DNA from: Romanomermis culicivorax
Lineage: Eukaryota; Nematoda; Enoplea; Mermithida; Mermithidae
Length of the DNA stretch: 64,000 nucleotides
NCBI GenBank assembly: GCA_963922205.1
Contig: CAWUHX010000149.1
Coordinates: 186,001-250,000, forward strand
Reading direction: 5' to 3'
In this document: positions 46,001 through 57,700 of the stretch, piece after piece
How the letters are laid out: each line of letters opens with the position of its first letter
How positions within the stretch are numbered: position 1 is the stretch's first letter
Made by a program: the position numbers and the translations under genes
Notes under the pieces: model-generated
Databases searched by the model: none
Seen by the model: only the letters and a program-made list of their open reading frames with translations
Told to the model about the DNA's origin: nothing

Positions 46001-47994
46001 GGTAACCTCCAACTGAACGGAACGAAAATTTATCTTTCATTCGGTTATGTTCCACCGATTGCATTCCGTTCCGTCGGGAAAGACAAGTATAAATGAGTCA
46101 TAACATTTATACTTTAAAAAGTGCTGTGAAAATAAATAATTTCACATATTTGACTAATATAGGTTGGAGAACATGCTGCTTGGATGTTAGAAAACATTTC
46201 TTTTCGTTATCGAAAACGAAAAAAATTGCTATCTCAACCCCCGTCCTGGTTGACCCCCCCCCCAGTAGAGTTTCTATGCTGTACATGTATATATGTTCGC
46301 TACTCGAAGAATTTCGCAATTTTGAACAGTCGGGTTTGCCACTCATCGCAAAACCCTGGAAAACGAAGATTATTAAGGAAGTTTTATCTTACAATCGAAG
46401 TCCGTATAATATTTTTTTCGAAAAACTTTTTTTTGTTCTTTCAGTTCATCAGCGATTTATACAGCGGAGACAAAACACCGATTTCCGTATTAGTCAAGAA
46501 AGACGAGAAAAAATTATTAGGACCTGATAAATGCGATGACAATAAAATGGAAGTAGACATTGTGCCTGAATCTCGAGTCAAACATCAAGATTTGAATATA
46601 TTCGAGAATTTAGATTCTGATACTTCGAGTTCAGGTATGATTGATTATTAAGAGACGGCTATTATACGCTCACATATACAGAACAAATTTATGGCTCTGC
46701 TGATCTCTACTATTTTTCCTTACTACATGCATATTATTGCCTTATAATTGTAGTGGAACTGATCTGGGCAACGTGATGATGTCAGTTTTCATGCGCGTCC
46801 TTGAAATTGTCCTAATTTTTGATAGGATAGGACGGGTTCACTTTTTTGACTGAATCGAATCCGAATCTTTAAAAACTCGCTCCACCGGATCCAGATCCTG
46901 AACAGCAGATTCGACTTGATCCGGTACATACCGTACATAATTTTTCAAAATCAAGTTGCGTGAATTCATATTTCTGAACAGTTTAATATTTATTATGATA
47001 CCCATTGAATTGAGAAGCAAATTGAAACAAGTGCTAAAAATCGTTAGACTAGACTTATTAGTTGAAAATTGAAAATTTATATAAGAATAAAAAAACGGAA
47101 ATGAGGACGATGAGTAACTTTTGTTTAAAAAAACTCAAAAATGTACTAGGAATAGAATCTGCTCGTGATCAGCTTGAATTCTGCGTGTGATCAACAGCGA
47201 ATCTGCGTGATCTCAATATCCCTTGAACTTCCAAGGACACGTATAAAGATCGCGTTTCGTCCTTAAAGGCAATTTTCGCTGAAAGTTTCATTCCAGAAAG
47301 CTTTCAATGCATTGATTACTTTAGAACTTTCATCGGGAAAATTTTTTCTCGTTCAATTACCGTCCGTTCTTTCAAATATGTTACTTGAAAAAGATTTTAT
47401 GTCGACGAAAAATATTAAGAAAGAAATTAAAACGGAAACAACGAATGATAACGAAACTACGGTTAGATATTTGTCTTTATTGTTCCTTTTGCTAGTAAGT
47501 TTATATTTCTTCTCAATTTAGCCGCAAATTATCGATAATATAAATCAAAATGAAGAAAATTCGAATAAAAAATGCCACGTTTTAGACTATTTCCCCGGCG
47601 GTTCCATCGCTAAGTTGCAGATTTTAAAATCTGGTCGCATGAGACTTAAAATGGAAACTGAGACTGAGCCAATTTATATGAATGCTGATATGTCGACAAA
47701 TACATTTGCTCAAGTAAGCGCCATCATGAGTAGAAGAGTACATTACGTTAACTGAGAGATTTAAATTCAATTGATTCTATATGGAATTAGTCGGAAAGAA
47801 ACATTCACGAGTAACGTATATATCTGAGTATGAATTTTGTCACTATCATGTTTTAGGAACTAGTTCAACTGAAAGTCGACGAAAATAACGCCGATAAACA
47901 GTCGTCCCAAATGAACGTGATAGACGATAATATAAGGCGACGGATACTAATTAAGCCGGATATTGAAAAATTTTCCAAAAGCTTGTTTAGATAG
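43029..47994 (+). CDS. POLR3D: RNA polymerase III subunit RPC4 (POLR3D)
   Basis: RPC4 works with RPC5 as a TFIIF-like module of RNA polymerase III, in initiation, termination and reinitiation on tRNA and 5S genes. Exons: 43029-43284, 44475-44729, 46445-46634, ~47286-47461, 47522-47713, 47857-47994. Exon 1 carries LPSLKPPRDINL (compare LPSIRSRDLTL in human) and ends EPEIIQ. Exon 2 ends in an acidic DEDFLGCLMKDD. Later come KMEVD and the C-terminal Rpc4 domain: FFLVQLP, AKLQILKSGRMRL, then FAQELV and a final ILIKPDIEKF. The junction before exon 4 is the weak point: phase demands the acceptor at 47285 (GCTGAAAG) rather than the better-looking TTCCAG at 47296, or a missed exon. A short N-terminus is not certain. 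Total about 402 codons, close to human (398). Confidence 0.88.
44846..45640. mobile_element. hAT-type element in POLR3D intron, 795 bp
   Basis: The ends are CAGGGGTTTTTTTGCAC and, inverted, CAGGGTTTTTTTGCAC. CTACCAAT is duplicated exactly at 44838-44845 and 45641-45648. Subterminal GTTGCAC..GTGCAAC palindromes occur at both ends. The GC hairpin is at 45094-45106. A decayed relative lies at about 19313-19900. Non-coding. Confidence 0.92.
45649..46260. repeat. Interspersed repeat, second copy, interrupted by a Harbinger MITE
   Basis: Matches 17740-18810 outside the insertion at 45878-46100. Comparing the two copies gives the pre-insertion sequence AAGTAACATT-like target around 45874. Confidence 0.7.
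45878..46100. mobile_element. PIF/Harbinger-type MITE, 223 bp
   Basis: The left end is GGGTTCATTTATACTTGCC; the inverted right end is TGACTCATTTATACTTGTC. TAA is duplicated at 45875-45877 and 46101-46103. ACGGAACGGAACGG-like words repeat at both ends. The empty site is visible in the relative at 17910. Confidence 0.82.
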
Positions 47995-48230
47995 CGCTTT
48001 TAATTTGAAGTTACATTGTCAGTTGATTTGGAAATTCATATTTACTTGTCGATTTTTATCTCCTGCACAATATGCCTGGTTCTTTCATGTAAGAAACAGG
48101 GTGCCAAGCCATGATCACCAAACTGGTAGATTTAGTTACATTCTCAACAAAAATTCATCAATTTTCGACCATTAGCAATTCTTGGTGGTGCTTGAATTTT
48201 TAGTGGCAATTCTAATTTGTGGTCCGCGTG
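47995..48230. other. POLR3D 3' flank
   Basis: Short spacer between the POLR3D stop codon and the gypsy relic. No clear AATAAA was seen. Confidence 0.3.
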
Positions 48231-50660
48231 GATTTGCCGCTTGCACTCGCTTATTCAGAAAAATCGATATGTGTAATTTTAGTCACATGATTGAAATGCG
48301 TTTATAGCAAGTGGCTGAGGAACCACCTTATCTCTGTTATTGTACTAATAAGATGTGACTTAGTTGTCACGTCAGGTGGGAAATGCCATTTCCCAGTCAC
48401 ATTGATGGTAAACCATATCAGTCTGATCCTATCACAGTGAGTGATAGGCTGTGGCTCCTGACAGGATGGGCCCTTTTTTATCATCAATACTGTGACTGGT
48501 GAGAGAAGTAGGATCCAGCAGGCGTGATAATGCCTCAGCATTACCATTAGACCGACCTTTTCGCAGCCGAATTGTCAGTTTGAATTCGACGAGCGTGAGT
48601 CCCCATCAAGCAATCCGAGTAGAGGGTTTAGGCTTCTCCAACATTGCTTTGATGGCTGTATAGTCAGCCTGAACAACCACCTCGTATTGGAAGAGGTATG
48701 GCCGAAAGTACTTAACAAAATAGACAACAGCGAGAGTTTCCAACTCCATGATGGAGTAGTTTTTCTCGGCTGCTGTTAACCCTCCAGTGGCGTACATTAC
48801 AGGATCATCCTGTCTGGATTCATCTAACTGGCTTAAAACTGCTCTTATCTCTGAAATGCTTGCATCCCTCTGGAGAATGAAGGATTTCAAAAAAGTCTGG
48901 ATAGTGCTGGATCGGAGGGTTGGTCAGCAATTGTCGGAGTTCATCGAATGCCTCCTCCTGAGGTTTTGACCACTGGAAAGTGATTTCCTTCCATAAGAGC
49001 TTGGTTAGCAGCTCGCTGAGCCAGACACTACCAGGGATGAAGCGCCTATAGTAAGAAACAAGGCCAAAAAAGGACTCAATGTCTTTGGCATTCTGTGGAA
49101 TGGGTAGATTTTGGACGGCAGCCAGCTTGACTTTGTCCAGTTCCAGGCTGCTCTGTGAGATGCAGTAGCCTAGGTATTCTACCTCAGATTGCAAGAATTT
49201 GCACTTGCTCAGTCTCAGCTTCATTCCACTCCGGTGAAGATGAGAGAACAGGTCTGCCAGGCGCTCAAGCATTTGGGTGTCGGAGTGCCTGAACACCAAA
49301 ATGTCATCAAGATAGGTCAGAACTGTTCACCATTGGATTCCTGTAAGGAGTAGGTCCATGAGGCGTTGGAATATCCCAGGTGCATTGCACAGACCAAAAG
49401 GCAGGTAATTGAACTCATAAAGTCCAATGGGCATGTTGAATGCCATCTTTTCCTTGTCTGCCTCAGCAATTGGGATTGACCAGTAGGCATTAGCCTGATC
49501 AAGGGTAATGAAGTACTTCATACCCTTGAGTGTGTCGAGGATGTCATCTATCCATGGGAGAGGATGGACATCTTTTTTTGTGACCTCGTTGAGACCACAA
49601 AAATTGACACACATACGGTGAGAACCGTTTTCTTTTGCACTAGGACAGTATTAGTCGCCCTTGGTGACATGCTCGGCCGAATAATACCTTTCCCCTGGAG
49701 TGCTTTGACCTCCTGGATGATGAGATTCTTTTTCTTAGGTGAGGACCAATAAGGAAAACAGTGGACTGGGCGGGCATCACCCGTGCTGATCTCATGCTGA
49801 ACCAGATCAGTGGAACCTGTGTCCTTTTCATCAAGAGCATAAAGGTCAGTGTATGCAACCAGTAGGTCGAGTAATGCTGCCTGGTCCCGAGGGGAGACAT
49901 CTGGTGAAATTACAGCATTGGCATCGACCCATTGACGATTGAGGATGGTGTCCAGCCCGACTGGTGATCCCTGTGGGGCTTGGGGCTCACTATCCATCTG
50001 CACATTACTGATGGTCATGTGCAGGTAGAGAACCACAGACTGAGTGTTCGGGTTGACTACCTGAAGTGGTATGTTACCATTGGTCATGGTACTCATGCTC
50101 CCAGAAAAGTATACATTTCCATGAGATCTCATGAGGTGCTTTGGGAAGAAGGCCATCTTAGGTTCTTTCGTATAGATTGGCGGTACAGGTACAGTAAATG
50201 GTGTCAGTGAGCAAGGCTCATGAACCACAAAATCCTCCAGGGGCAAGGAGCTGTGAGCAGAAGGGGGGCTGTGGATGAGGCCATCACAGGGGATTTTACT
50301 CTCCTTGAACTGGAGAAAGGATTTCTCCCAGTTCAAGCTGACACAATTGAATGGTCTGAGGAAGTTCATTCCAAGGACCAACTCAGCTGAACAGTTCTCC
50401 TGTATTTGGACCTGAATCAGTTCAGAGACATCAGCTACTGTGACAGTGATGTAGGTTGCTCCTAACAGTTGGATCAGGGACCTGTTGGCTGCTATGGGGC
50501 GAGCCCTAGTCTGTGTCGGCAGCTTGGCCGCTAAATTGTGGTCCAGGAGTGAGAAAACAGCTCCTGTGTCGACCAGTGCCTTGGCTCCTACCCAGTTGTT
50601 GAGGAGAACTTTGATATGGGGTGTCCAGATATCATTTGGGTAGAAGGCAGATGCCACATG
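48230..50660 (-). pseudogene. Ty3/gypsy retrotransposon pol relic (protease, RT, RNase H)
   Basis: Read on the minus strand from 50657: an aspartic protease with the LVDTGA motif (residues 30-35 of the first frame), then reverse transcriptase. The RT shows a VLVQKK fingers segment, LPFGLCNAPGIFQRLMD and, near 49300, the catalytic YLDD. A thumb region (FFGLVSYYRRFIPG) and RNase H (FILQRDAS at about 48885, GNAEALSR near 48540) follow. The frame is broken by a shift near 49640, an in-frame stop just before YLDD, and a shift near 48890. No integrase, gag or LTRs were found, so it is a truncated dead copy. Domain order protease-RT-RNase H and motif wording fit Ty3/gypsy. It lies immediately 3' of POLR3D in opposite orientation. 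Confidence 0.88.
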
Positions 50661-50663
50661 ACC

Positions 50664-51880
50664 TGTATCAGATCAAGTGTCAGTTCGTATGCTCTGAAAA
50701 TTTTCGACTGGGTTCCAAGACTTGGAAAATATTGAAATTTTTTCCAGTCAAATTTCAGTTGGAAATCTGTTTCCAAGTGTGCCAGTTGCATCTTTGACAG
50801 TTCATGTCTTTGTTTTATTATCATGGATTACATGTTTGATGAAGTGCTTCAGCAACAAACAAGGCAATATTCATCTCGAATTAATTTTTACTTGACCCCC
50901 CAATCATCAAAGGAATAGTATTGATTAAGTCCAGTTCACACTCATTTACTGGTTGATAGGATTTCACCTTATTTCGACCTATGTGGTAAATAAAATGTTG
51001 ATTTGTCTATTGATCAAAAAATCTTGATTGGACTGAAATGTTTGATGTTGAGTTCGTTTTATTATGTCATTAGTCATGCTCATGGTAAACATTTAACATT
51101 GCTCGGAATTTCTTTACAAAATAGTTGCTCAGAAAACTCTCCAAACATGATGTCTCTTCGTTCCTCTATCGCATTCAAAAACACAATTTTTTTGCGAATT
51201 TTGTCATTTGCTTTGGCAAATTTTTGACAAGACATTTCGCCAAAAAACAAGGTCAATTGATTTTGATACAATTAATAGCAACAACTCATTCTAAGACCGA
51301 ATAAACAGGAAATGAAATAACCTGTTACCTACACATTTTATAAATTTCAATATTTGGTGCACTAAAAATAGCCTCATGCAAAAATTGGACTTGGAAATTC
51401 CAAATCCTAAAGAGCATATGAACTAATACTTGGAAACTTGGAAAAAAGACTTGGAGACTTAATAAATTTTTAGTCATTTTCCAAGTCAGAAAAAGAAAAT
51501 GACTGGGAATTTTCAATCGAGCATACGAACTGAAACTTGAAGACTTGGAATTCCAAGTCCTTGGGAACTTGGAATTTGGAACTTGAAATTCCAAGTACAT
51601 ATGAATCGGCCCTTGACCGGAAGAAAATTTCAATATTTTCCATGTCTTGGAATCCCAATCGGAAATTTTCAGAACATACGAACCGACAATTGGAAATATG
51701 CAGTTTTACTGGGTAGAATCACTTGGAAATTCCAAGTCTTGAAACTTGGGAATTTTTTGAGCATACAAACTGAAACCTGGAAAATTCCCGATTTTCCAAT
51801 ACTTGGGACTTGGAAAATGGAAATTGGAAGACTTACTTGGAAGTTGGAATTCCAAGTACATACGAATCGGCCCCAGACCG
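50664..51880. repeat. Inverted and direct CTTGG/CCAAG repeats
   Basis: The stretch 50680-50750 is an imperfect inverse of 51612-51690 (AAATTTCAATATTTTCC, then GAAAATTTTC and CATACGAAC). Palindromic units such as ACTTGGAATTCCAAGT recur through 51390-51870, and AAGTACATAYGAATCGGCCC occurs twice (ending near 51612 and 51876). GGGCCGATTCATA ends read inward resemble Harbinger-type termini, but no target duplication was resolved. Confidence 0.55.
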
Positions 51881-53270
51881 GTGCTGTAGCCAACAAAGTC
51901 CTTAGAAGGACATGTTTCTTGAGTTTTTTGCTCATTTTTGGGTTTACCCACTTTCGACCGTTTTTCTTTAGCCTTCGCATCTGCTGCCCTTATTTACATA
52001 TTTTAATATAAATACATGGCATCCGCCGCCCCTAATTTACATATGTTTTATCGGTCCTTTTGTGCCAGGTCACCACCTGTACATCTTATTCAAATAAAAG
52101 AGTCGCCCCGGCCTCCATCATTGTCTTCAGTTGAGAAACCGAGTCGGTACATCCCCCACCCATTCATCACCCAAATCGCAATCCAGGGACCCTGTCGCCC
52201 TTTGTCAAAGCATTTGAGAAGCAGGACTAGGTGAGTCTTCTCATGGGGTATTATTGTTGTGGGATATATTTTGGGGAACCCTTTCTTAGTCCGTTTTGCC
52301 CTGAGTTTTCTCGCAATTAAAAAGTGCTGTTTGGGCTAAAAAGGGACTTTCTGGTTCACCATCCAGTCCCAGAGTTTGGGTCATTTCACGGATGACCTCG
52401 TCCACATTCACACTGAGCAGGACCCCAAGATTGTCACCCCTAACCTGGCAGCGTTGTCCATTATTCTACAGCAGTACCCTCAGAGCAACACCAGAGTACC
52501 TATTAGAATCTCCTATAGCCAGTACTAGCCGGGTTAAGTTCCCAACTAGCAGGAAAAGTCTCCTAAAGGGGTCACAGCCTATCATTTACTGTAGCAAGAT
52601 CATATTATCTAACAATATGATATGATCTTCCATCAATGTGACGTAAATTCCACTCAACAAGTCACCACTTTTCCACTTGACATGACATCATCTAGGCCTC
52701 AGATATAGTGCAACACTTCTCGCCAGACCTGGCAACAACAAGACTGATCAAGAATTGGGCCCTTTGTCCACTGACAGGAATGGAGTCGAAGAGACTCTCA
52801 ATGGTATGTCTCCTGACTGACGTCTGCAATCAAGTGAAGCCTGGGCCTATAGCAGATTAATGTCACCAAAATCGATGGTTTCTAACACTGATCAGTCGAA
52901 AATCAACAGAAGAGCCGACTTTTTGAACCTGCAGTTGCTTTGTTGAAGTTCTTATCTGTACTTTTTGTTTTTATTTTTAACATGAAAAGTCGAGACTTGA
53001 TTTGCCTATTATACATCTTTTCTCACAGGAAGTTTTAGTCAGGTCACGTGATAGAGTAGGAAATAGCATTTTCGTGCTTTTGATGATGTGAAAAAATCCT
53101 AGGATGTTTGTCGCCGATTTTAATCTCAGGAATAGGGGATAAAATTCCCAAAATAGAACACGTTTTCTATTTTTCTGAACTGTGGGCCATTTTTTACGTG
53201 ATAAGCATAGGAAGCCAAGATTGTTCAAAGGCATCACAACGTTAGTTTCAGCTTGCCTAGACAATATAAA
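51881..53270. other. No intact gene recognised
   Basis: The stretch 52020-52870 has higher G+C than its surroundings and may be an old retroelement fragment on the minus strand, but no domain could be read in one frame. The remainder is AT-rich without structure. Confidence 0.3.
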
Positions 53271-53276
53271 ACCCTA

Positions 53277-54241
53277 AGGGCGGTAAGTTTGTTGGCTGAT
53301 TAAAAGCCGATTATAGTAATCGACGATTAAACGTCGCTTATAATCCAGGATTAAATTTTTTTCGTAAGTTTGTCGGCTAATTAAACGTCGATTAATTTAA
53401 TCCGAGATTGAAGCAATCCGTAAGCTCGTCGGCCGATTAAAGCTCGATTATCATAATCGGTGATTATCCTGCCCCACCAGAAGTTTAAAAGGCCGATTAT
53501 ATCTATTTTTTGCGATTGCATAGTCAGTTTACTAGCTGAAAAATTAATGTTGTCGATTTTTTAGACGATCTAAAAGAGGAAGAAGCAGAAGATCAAGTTC
53601 AAACGAGGATGAAGCAGAAAATCAAGTACAAATTCGTCATTCTCTGTATAGATCGAATCCGATGGAAGCATATTCGGATGAGAAGTTCTGGTCACGATTT
53701 AAACTAAGGAAGGACAATGCAAGAAAGCTAATTGGATAAAAAATCAATAAAATTATAAAAACAAAAAAAATTATTCTAAAACGAAATTTTTTTAATAAAA
53801 ATTCTATAAAAATTACTAATAAAAAAATTTGAAAACCTATAATAAATAATTTTTTTTTAATTTTTTTCAAAATAATTCAATTTCTCCTGAACCAAAGTTG
53901 GTGGTTTTCTACAGACACATGGACTTTCAAGCGGATATCACGAAAAAAATGATAACGATAAATTGATGACAAAAGGCGATAACTGAAGGAAAAGCTGTAC
54001 ACCTGCACTATAGACAGTATACGTTGCACAGTTTTCAATCAACAACTATACTCTTAATCCCGGATTATATGTTTTTAATTCTCGATTATATTTTTAATCG
54101 GCGATTACGTAATCGTCCTTTAATCGCCCGACGAGCTTAACGATTATTTTAATCGCCGATTAAATTTTAATCCACGATTACATAATCGGGGATTAAACGT
54201 AATCCTGGATTATTTTAATCGGCCAACAAACTTACCACCCT
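53277..54241. mobile_element. PIF/Harbinger element with GATTA/TAATC subterminal arrays
   Basis: The ends AGGGCGGTAAGTTTGTTGGC and, inverted, AGGGTGGTAAGTTTGTTGGC sit directly inside TA on both sides (53275-53276 and 54242-54243). A TWA trimer cannot be settled. Both ends carry many TAATC/GATTA words, often as TAATCGGCGATTA-like palindromes. The interior contains a small transposase remnant, which supports Harbinger over Tc1/mariner. Confidence 0.8.
53566..53739 (+). pseudogene. Harbinger transposase N-terminal fragment
   Basis: An open stretch beginning after a TTTTTTAG acceptor-like site encodes a basic, Ser-rich start. It continues with SNPMEAYSDEKFWSRFKLRK, like the NP.E.YSD..F..RFRL.K motif at the start of HARBI1-type transposases. 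It ends at a TAA after 57 codons, and no catalytic DDE segment follows. It lies within the Harbinger element at 53277-54241. Confidence 0.6.
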
Positions 54242-54369
54242 TAGTCTGTTTTTTATGGAATGCATGTAAATCGAAAAAATGATGAAAACAAGTACCGTGC
54301 TCAAAGTTGTTTATATACGGCTTTCCTGTAAGATTCAATACAAGAAAATGGATAGGGATTAGTTTAAAT

Positions 54370-54490
54370 GGGTGTATCCCCTTTCCCCGTATGTCTTTTT
54401 TCCCCGAAAGTCAAGTTTCCCTGAAGAATGCTTTATATCGAACATTGATTTTCACTTTTCCCTGAAAGTCCCTATTCCCCGAAATTTTCT
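54370..54490. repeat. Short TTTCCCCGAAAGTCC-type repeats
   Basis: Several imperfect copies of TTTCCCCGAAAGTC lie here. A second cluster of the same words in the same orientation lies at 56210-56300, on the other side of the last globin exon. Confidence 0.55.
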
Positions 54491-54713
54491 CATCGCATCA
54501 GTCATATGAGACCCAGTTTTAAAGACATTAGTCCGGGATGCTGATATTCAGATGTTCGACTTTCTCTGTACGACGATTGTGCGATCATCATTCAAAGGAG
54601 AAATCACTCAAGCGTGATTGTGAAAAATGGCCATGTTGTATCAGAATTTTTTCTGAATATACGAACAGAAAACAATATTTCCAGCTAGAAATTTTGGCCA
54701 GATCTTCTTTGAT

Positions 54714-57700
54714 TCACTTCGAATCAACCGGATCCGTGACGAAAAGCACTTCCAAAAGTTTGCTCTCCAAATTGGTTTTCTTGCGCCATCTCACTTCCTC
54801 CCACCATCGACGACTGCCGGGCGCTAAAGCTTTATTGGCCACGCCTATTTGGTAGCCGGCTTTCATGGAAGCCAGAATGAAAAATATTGTTTTTATCCAC
54901 ACTTGTTTAGCCCGCCGTTTCCGGAACTGAGAGGCAGGCAAATCTTCGAACAAATCGGTGAAGCTCTCGCCGAAAACTTGCCAATAGGACGGATCGAATT
55001 TTCTCCTAAAATATATTCAAATATTTGAGGAACTCTGATTTTCAGGTAAGATACATGGAAATAACAAACACCATCCACTGAGATTAACTACTAAACATAA
55101 TTTTCCTAAATATACCTAATTTCAATCACTTGTCTTGCACTAAAATTTATTCCTCATGATTCAAAATCACAAGAACTTTCAAATCTAGACTGTACAGTTG
55201 TATTAACTATCTTGGATGCACCGGCGGCCCGGCCAGGCCCGTGTACGGGACGGAAAAAAATCCTAACGGGCCGCATCGGGCCCGTAAAAGCTCGTAGCGA
55301 TTCCATCATAAATTACTCCCTGATAAATCAAGTTGTTACCCATATAAGTGACGTCCTTTCCGGTAGAGTACCATGGGATTTGGATTTTCCGGAAAAATAT
55401 GAAAATTTCTATGCAAAAATTTAATTTCTATGCCAATAATGGTATTTTAAACTAGTCTTTTTATACGTGAAATCGAAAAAAGTGGAGATCTCAAGATTCT
55501 ATAAGATTTTTATTTCTAAAGTTTAAAACTGCCATCAAGCTAACAAGTACTTTATACTGCTGCTTCGCTAGTTTTCTTATCCAGAAACCTTTCACTATAG
55601 AAAGCCCAAAATGAGCCGTGAGTGAGCTTTTCTGGTGAAGCTGGGCAAGGAACAGAGTCCTGTCGATTTCGATTTTGACCAAGAATAAAAAGGCAGTGAG
55701 AAAGTTTTGCCTTAAATTTAGATAACAACTGGCTGTATTCAATCTAAGGGTCCAACCATTAGTCAAAAGATCTTTAGTAGTTTTTCATTTTTTTCTCGAT
55801 TATACAAAAAATCTAAATGCTTCTTTGAAATTCATAACAGAACTTTCTGATAATAGCGAGCTCCATTGTGGAAAAATCACGGCTTGAAAATTTTCAAAAA
55901 TAAGAAAATGGGACGAGTTTCGTATGCTGAATATCAAGGTTATTCTCAAATTGCATAAAAACAAAAATCGCAAAGCTACAATATCCCAAAATTTAGAATT
56001 TTTGCATTCTTTAACATTTTCCTGTCTATTTTCGAGATTTTAGATGTATTGGCTTAGACATGAAGTAACTTTATTAATGACAATTCATTAAATGCGGAAT
56101 ACGATGCTCTATAATGTGGTACAAAAATGTTTTTCGGATTTAGCATTTTACACTTTTTAGAAAGTTTTAAAATGACAAAAATGAGACGGTAAAAAAATGT
56201 TTTTTTTCGATTGTGTCCATATTTCCCGAACGTCCCTTTTCCCCGAATGTCCCGATTCTCCGAAAGTCCTTATTCACCGAAAATCACTTTCTATCTGAAA
56301 ATTCAGGTCATATAATGCCAGGTCATTCATAGAATCTGCTTCATCGTCCTTGTATATATCGTCGGATTTAGCGGGATAGTAGTTAAGTTTCTTGGTCTTC
56401 ATGAAAGCGACTTGTATCATGTAACCAGAAACATGCAACTTGTTGCAGTGTTAGAAATTAATCTTTGGAAAACTGTTCATTTTTGCACATCAGTCTGGAT
56501 ATCATTTCAACATCAAAATTTTATTTTAGACGAATTGCGTCATCAAAAAATTTCCCATTATATGTATTTATGGCAGTGTCTCTCAAGCTGACTCTGTGTG
56601 GTATCAGATGGTGATTACCGTTAAGTAGATATCGAAGTGAATTACTGTCTTTCAGGAAAAATTTGACACATCCTTCTTCTGGATAATCAAAGGGATTATT
56701 CGTGCTTTGCTTGCTGCAATTTGATCATTATTTTCTGCTGATGCAGTACTGAATTGCTATATCACTCAATGATTTCTACATGCTTGAATCACTAGATGAG
56801 TGTTGGCTATTCTATCCACGGCAATTTCTAAAAACTCAGGAATAAACTTTTCAAGTGAAAATGAGACGTCAGGACCGACTTGGTAAGCACGCCATGCACG
56901 GATGTGGTTAATATCACAATGAAAGTTAAAGTAGAAGCAGATAAGTACTCAATGGAAATAGGCCGTCTCACTCACTTTTGAAATAGCGAATTTCTTGTGA
57001 CCCGATAATAAAAAAATCTAATTTACTGTTATATTGCACATTCTAAGAAGATGGGTTCTTTTAAATGATGTCACAAGAGTCCAGAAAATGTTTTTCAGTT
57101 AACTTAATACCTACACATCGATATAAGGCTCAAGTTTGTATATACCCAAGCCTGTAGCCAGGAATTTTTTTCGGGGGCACACATTTTTTCCACTGAATTT
57201 ACTGTAAAATTGGCATTTCTGACTTGAATTTTTCATGAAGGAGAAAAACCAAAGGTCCCTCCCTACCTTTGCCCTTCTTTAACACTTGAAACATTTCCGG
57301 GAGAGCCATGGCCCCCAACCCCCCTGCCTCCATATGCCAGTCTACCTACGGAAGAAAAAGAAGGTCGTGAAAGTTCATCGATGTGATTTTTCACATGCAT
57401 GAGCTATTTCCTTATCCTCGAAGGAAAGCCAACCAACATTTTCGAGGAAAGCCAACTTTTGTAGATCAAGAATTGAAAATTAGAATTTATCAATCAAATC
57501 AGTTAGCATTTGTTTAGATTTAACACCTTAGCAGCACATGAACTTTGGTTATTTTTTATAGGCAACTAGGAGACATCGTGACCCATCCACTGCTAGGGGA
57601 ACTTTTCGGGAATTTTTCAGCTTCAACAGCAGTATAGCCATTGTCGTGGAAAAAACAGGCTTCACGCCATTTTTCACGTCTCATTTTTGACATTTTAAAA

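Noticed and set aside
48230-50660. A functional retrotransposon
   Set aside because: Frameshifts, an in-frame stop before the YLDD site and missing integrase, gag and LTRs show it is a dead fragment.
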